64,000 bases of DNA from a virus: positions 1 to 64,000 of the IMG/VR virus record IMGVR_UViG_3300022752_002570. The stretch is one strand, 5' to 3'. The translations under genes and the position numbers were made by a program. This document shows, one piece after another, positions 61,447-64,000 of the stretch. The stretch's first letter is position 1. Each line of letters opens with the position of its first letter. The notes beneath the pieces were generated by a model. That model was not told the origin of the DNA. It ran no database searches and saw only the letters and a program-made list of their open reading frames with translations.

Positions 61447-61454
61447 AATAAATA
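61447..61454 (+). promoter_or_regulatory. Late-promoter-like AATAAATA after the gp23 terminator
   Basis: AATAAATA directly behind the terminator and 66 bases before the ATG at 61520 gives a plausible leader length. It would restart late transcription for the following virion gene. Confidence 0.55.
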
Positions 61455-61519
61455 ATGAGTCTAGACAAATTATGCGGGACCCACCGCGTAGACCTAGAAC
61501 GTCAATCAGGAGAAAACAA

Positions 61520-62188
61520 ATGGGACGTCCGATTAAATCAAAATATTTTGGTATTCGTAAAGGTGTAGGCACAGGTGGTGAAGGTGTAACAGCAGTCACT
61601 ATCGGTGGAACAGCGCCTGTATCTACATTAACTGTAACAGTTGTTCTTGGGGCACCTAACATTGCAGGTGGTACACAGGCAACTGCTACAGCAGTTAAAA
61701 CAGGTAACACGGTTACAAGTGTGACTATCACCAACCAAGGTTCTGGTTATACATCTGCACCAACAGTGGTGTTTACCGGTACAAACATGACCACACAAGG
61801 TACAGGTCATACTGCCACAATTAGCGTGAATACAGTAAGCAATGTAATTCTAGTTGAAGCATATGTTCCTGCGGCAAACGGTGGTTCAAGTGGTGTTACA
61901 GGAGATATACTTGAGCAAGTAGCCAGTAAAAAATATCGTGTGCAAACCGCACAAGGTACAGGAACATGCTTATTAACAACTGCTACAGGTGCATTAACAG
62001 CAGGCAAGGTTAGAATAGTAGCAGAAGATACAAATGGTAGCACATATTTTATTAAGAAACTTACAGCACGTAGAGCAGTCTTAAGTCGTTCAACTGTGAG
62101 TACTGCATTTATATTTGACAACAGTGGATCAGTAGGTTGGAATTTAAGTGCAGCATCAGCAACTTCTGTTAAAATACGCAGTCATTAA
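61520..62188 (+). CDS. Virion structural protein, 222 aa
   Basis: I begin at ATG 61520, preceded by AGGAGA at 61508-61513; an in-frame ATG at 61472 lacks a ribosome site. The product starts MGRPIKSKYFGIRKG, a start I associate with structural proteins of aquatic phages, and is Thr/Val/Gly-rich beta structure. A GSGYTSAPTVVF motif lies at about residues 76-87, similar to repeats in the giant baseplate protein. The C-terminal part has FIKKLTARRAVLSRS. It may be a capsid decoration or fibre-associated protein. Terminators lie on both sides, so it is probably a single-gene transcript, as for an abundant virion protein. Confidence 0.75.
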   Translation: MGRPIKSKYFGIRKGVGTGGEGVTAVTIGGTAPVSTLTVTVVLGAPNIAGGTQATATAVKTGNTVTSVTITNQGSGYTSAPTVVFTGTNMTTQGTGHTATISVNTVSNVILVEAYVPAANGGSSGVTGDILEQVASKKYRVQTAQGTGTCLLTTATGALTAGKVRIVAEDTNGSTYFIKKLTARRAVLSRSTVSTAFIFDNSGSVGWNLSAASATSVKIRSH

Positions 62189-62206
62189 GATTTAAAATAT
62201 CGATGT

Positions 62207-62236
62207 AAAAAATGGGGGACTAGTTCCCCCATTTTT
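62207..62236 (+). terminator. Rho-independent terminator
   Basis: ATGGGGGA and TCCCCCAT form a strong stem (62212-62232), extended by A/T pairs to a T-run at 62232-62236, with the CTAGT loop between. It is nearly symmetrical in A and T runs, so could work in both directions. Confidence 0.9.
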
Positions 62237-62241
62237 ATATT

Positions 62242-62249
62242 GGTAAATA
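62242..62249 (+). promoter_or_regulatory. Weak late-promoter-like GGTAAATA
   Basis: GGTAAATA 7 bases before the ATG at 62256 keeps the TAAATA part of the late core. Close spacing makes it doubtful. Confidence 0.25.
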
Positions 62250-62255
62250 TCAATT

Positions 62256-62780
62256 ATGAGTTCACCTTGGGCACTTCCTAGACAAATCACGCAATATTCT
62301 GAAGCAGATGCAGGAAACATCCATGTTTCTTGGATAGAAAACGAAAACTTTTATAGTTTAAAATTTCGAGATGGTAAGCATGTAAGAACACAAAGAGATC
62401 TCATTCACATAGCAAGAGACCCTAAACACGACATTCTTGAAAAGACATACTATCTTAAATTAACAGATTTTAATTTTTCAGACTTGCCTCAAGGTCTTTC
62501 CGGTATTGAAGCCAAACTAATTATGAATAGAGGGGGCAGAATAACAGACGATACGATTCAACTTTGTTTAAATGCCGATCTTCTAGGAGAAAATCAATCA
62601 ACAACTGATTTGAATCCAATAAAATCTTATGGTGGTGAATCAAATTTATGGGGAACAAGTTTAACTATTAACGATATTAAAAGTTCATCGTTTGGAATAG
62701 TTTTAAGATTTAAAAGTCATCCTAAATTTCCTCACAGGACAAGCCCTTTGATTGATACCGTTGAGCTAAGGATTTATTAA
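62256..62780 (+). CDS. Virion-type beta-rich protein of unknown function, 174 aa
   Basis: The product begins MSSPWALPRQITQYSEADAG and has features of a jelly-roll-like beta-sandwich: YYLKLTDFNFSDLPQGLSGI, EAKLIMNRGGRITDDTIQLC, GESNLWGTSLTINDIKSSSF and GIVLRFKSHPKFPHRTSPLI, ending VELRIY. I have the impression of a module repeated among aquatic phage structural and fibre proteins. Location between structural genes supports a virion role. No catalytic motif visible. Confidence 0.65.
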   Translation: MSSPWALPRQITQYSEADAGNIHVSWIENENFYSLKFRDGKHVRTQRDLIHIARDPKHDILEKTYYLKLTDFNFSDLPQGLSGIEAKLIMNRGGRITDDTIQLCLNADLLGENQSTTDLNPIKSYGGESNLWGTSLTINDIKSSSFGIVLRFKSHPKFPHRTSPLIDTVELRIY

Positions 62781-62783
62781 AAA

Positions 62784-62791
62784 AATAAATA
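62784..62791 (+). promoter_or_regulatory. Late-promoter-like AATAAATA
   Basis: AATAAATA 17 bases before the ATG at 62809, followed by CGAGGA as ribosome site at 62796-62801. Confidence 0.45.
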
Positions 62792-62808
62792 CATTCGAGG
62801 AACGTTGA

Positions 62809-64000
62809 ATGGCCAAGACATATTTTTCAAATACACCACCATCATATACTGGTACACCCATATCCGCTACACTATCAAATGGAAGCACGGTTCTAGACCT
62901 ACCCGGTGATTACGACATTAATGTCAGCAAAGGTTATACAAAAATAACCACAGATAATCTTTATCACGAAGTACAGAATAATTTTGAAGGTAATATAGGC
63001 GGTGATTATTTATTAGATGTTGGCGATAATTATACTGCTAATATTGTAGGTGACTACACAACAGAAATTACCGGTGAAACACTTATTGAAGGTGTTGGCA
63101 ATGTAAAAATTTGGACCCCAAGAATAGAACTCGGAACCGTGGACGGGTCTCAAGATATTGCTGTGTACTCTAAGGTTATCACCGACATACTTCCTAAGGT
63201 AGACGATGATGTTGCATTAGGAAGTGAAGCTCTTAGTTGGTCATATCTATGGACGCAAGAATTAGATGTTAAAGATGAAACAAATGTAGGAAATCCTTTT
63301 GGCTATGCCTACGACCCCAACAATAGATTTGGCATGGAGTGGGGGCAGACAGAACAAGAGTCAATCGATTCGAGAAAAGAAGCTTCTGCGTATTTTGCGG
63401 GCGGGGTCGGTATTGAAAAAGATTTAAACGTAGGTGGATTTATCTACGGTCGAGTATTAATTTCAGTAACTACTACAAACATTGTTATAACTGCAACCAA
63501 TAATAATCTTGAATACTACCCAATTTTTGCATTGAATACAGGAAATCAATTTTTGTATGTAGATAACCAAGGAATTATTAACGGATTTAGATATAATCCA
63601 TTTTTAGGACGTTTAAGAACTGACAGAATTATAGTTGTAGAAACTGACGTTGCAGATGCATCTCAAGGAGCACTTAGAGTTGAAGGAGGTGCTAGCATTG
63701 GGGATAACTTGTGGGTAGCAAACGTTAATGCTGCTACCTCAGCCGATGGTTCAATTAGAACAGATGGCGGACTCAGTGTAGAAAAAAATCTCTGGGTAAA
63801 TGATGATGCTTATGTAGAAAACGCAGTAGAAGCAGATGAAGTCGTTCCTCATGCTAACGATGATGGTAATATAGGCACAACCAGTACATTCTGGCACGAA
63901 GCATACATCAATAATATCTATACAAAACTTATTCAAAGCACCACAGGCACTATACAGATTAAACCTAAAGATCCTGTAACTGAAATAATTGGTGATATTA
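62809..64000 (+). CDS. Tail fibre-like protein, N-terminal part (continues past right edge)
   Basis: An open frame of 397 codons with no stop before the window end. ATG at 62809 follows CGAGGA. The product starts MAKTYFSNTPPSYTGTPISA, contains strand repeats such as NNFEGNIGGDYLLDVGDNYT and fibre-type motifs with a recurring pattern: GALRVEGGASIGDNLWV and GSIRTDGGLSVEKNLWV, and DDVALGSEALSWSYLW and DDGNIGTTSTFWHEAY. Such repeats make up the shaft of long fibres in T4-like aquatic phages. Its C-terminal tip, which would decide receptor use, lies outside the window. Confidence 0.75.
   Translation, partial: MAKTYFSNTPPSYTGTPISATLSNGSTVLDLPGDYDINVSKGYTKITTDNLYHEVQNNFEGNIGGDYLLDVGDNYTANIVGDYTTEITGETLIEGVGNVKIWTPRIELGTVDGSQDIAVYSKVITDILPKVDDDVALGSEALSWSYLWTQELDVKDETNVGNPFGYAYDPNNRFGMEWGQTEQESIDSRKEASAYFAGGVGIEKDLNVGGFIYGRVLISVTTTNIVITATNNNLEYYPIFALNTGNQFLYVDNQGIINGFRYNPFLGRLRTDRIIVVETDVADASQGALRVEGGASIGDNLWVANVNAATSADGSIRTDGGLSVEKNLWVNDDAYVENAVEADEVVPHANDDGNIGTTSTFWHEAYINNIYTKLIQSTTGTIQIKPKDPVTEIIGDI

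Noticed and set aside
61472-61520. Upstream start giving a 238-aa version of the virion protein
   Set aside because: The Arg/Pro-rich extension has no ribosome site, whereas ATG 61520 has AGGAGA at proper spacing.
61455-61568. 37-codon frame starting MSLDKLCGTH after the gp23 terminator
   Set aside because: No ribosome site, overlaps the start of the 222-aa virion gene by many codons, and composition looks like leader sequence.
1-64000. Cyanophage origin
   Set aside because: Although several genes resemble those of aquatic T4-like phages, no photosynthesis, phosphate-stress or cyanobacterial metabolic genes are visible in this window. The host cannot be named from it.

Overview
This window is part of the genome of a T4-like myovirus, most likely from a marine or freshwater environment. 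The evidence is a near-continuous set of T4 homologues: late sigma factor gp55, recombination nuclease gp47/gp46, RNase H, baseplate proteins gp53, gp5, gp25 and gp6, tail chaperone gp26 with a gp29-type tape measure, portal gp20, and the head block gp67-like, gp21, gp22 and gp23. Coding density is very high, the sequence is AT-rich, and stop/start overlaps of the TAATG and ATGA type are common. No photosynthesis genes (psbA, psbD, hli) are present, so a cyanophage is not indicated and the host is undetermined.

Layout. Bases 1-10979 are mainly a rightward early/metabolic block. It holds a truncated glycosyltransferase-like gene, GMP reductase, a leftward radical SAM/SPASM gene, QueE, RNase H, several small unknown genes, a MoxR-type ATPase with its VWA partner protein, and thymidylate synthase. 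Near-consensus sigma70 promoters (TTGACN, 17 bp, TATANT) precede queE, the MoxR gene and the VWA gene. Bases 10976-43896 are one long leftward late block of tail, fibre and baseplate genes. It includes three paralogous fibre-like proteins, a subtilisin-like protease, a collagen-like fibre, a 4652-residue giant protein, gp6, gp25, a gp5 carrying a GH19 lysozyme-type domain, a large hub candidate and gp53. Bases 44004-48447 run rightward: gp55, gp47, gp46, a basic coiled-coil protein and a GIY-YIG protein.

A 442-base non-coding stretch (48448-48889) follows. It is clearly richer in GC than its surroundings, full of stable hairpins, and is my best candidate for an undescribed structured RNA. Then come two proteins with apparent capsid-targeting N-termini, the leftward gp26 gene with a slippery heptamer feeding a -1-frame extension, the rightward tape measure, the portal, a leftward methyltransferase, and the capsid block gp67-like/gp21/gp22/gp23 closed by a strong terminator. 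Three virion-type genes finish the window, the last one running off the right edge.

Regulation. Host-type promoters mark early genes and gp55. ATAAATA elements, including one perfect TATAAATA, lie before many virion genes on both strands, as expected for gp55-directed late transcription. Nearly all functional assignments come from motifs read by eye, not from database searches.
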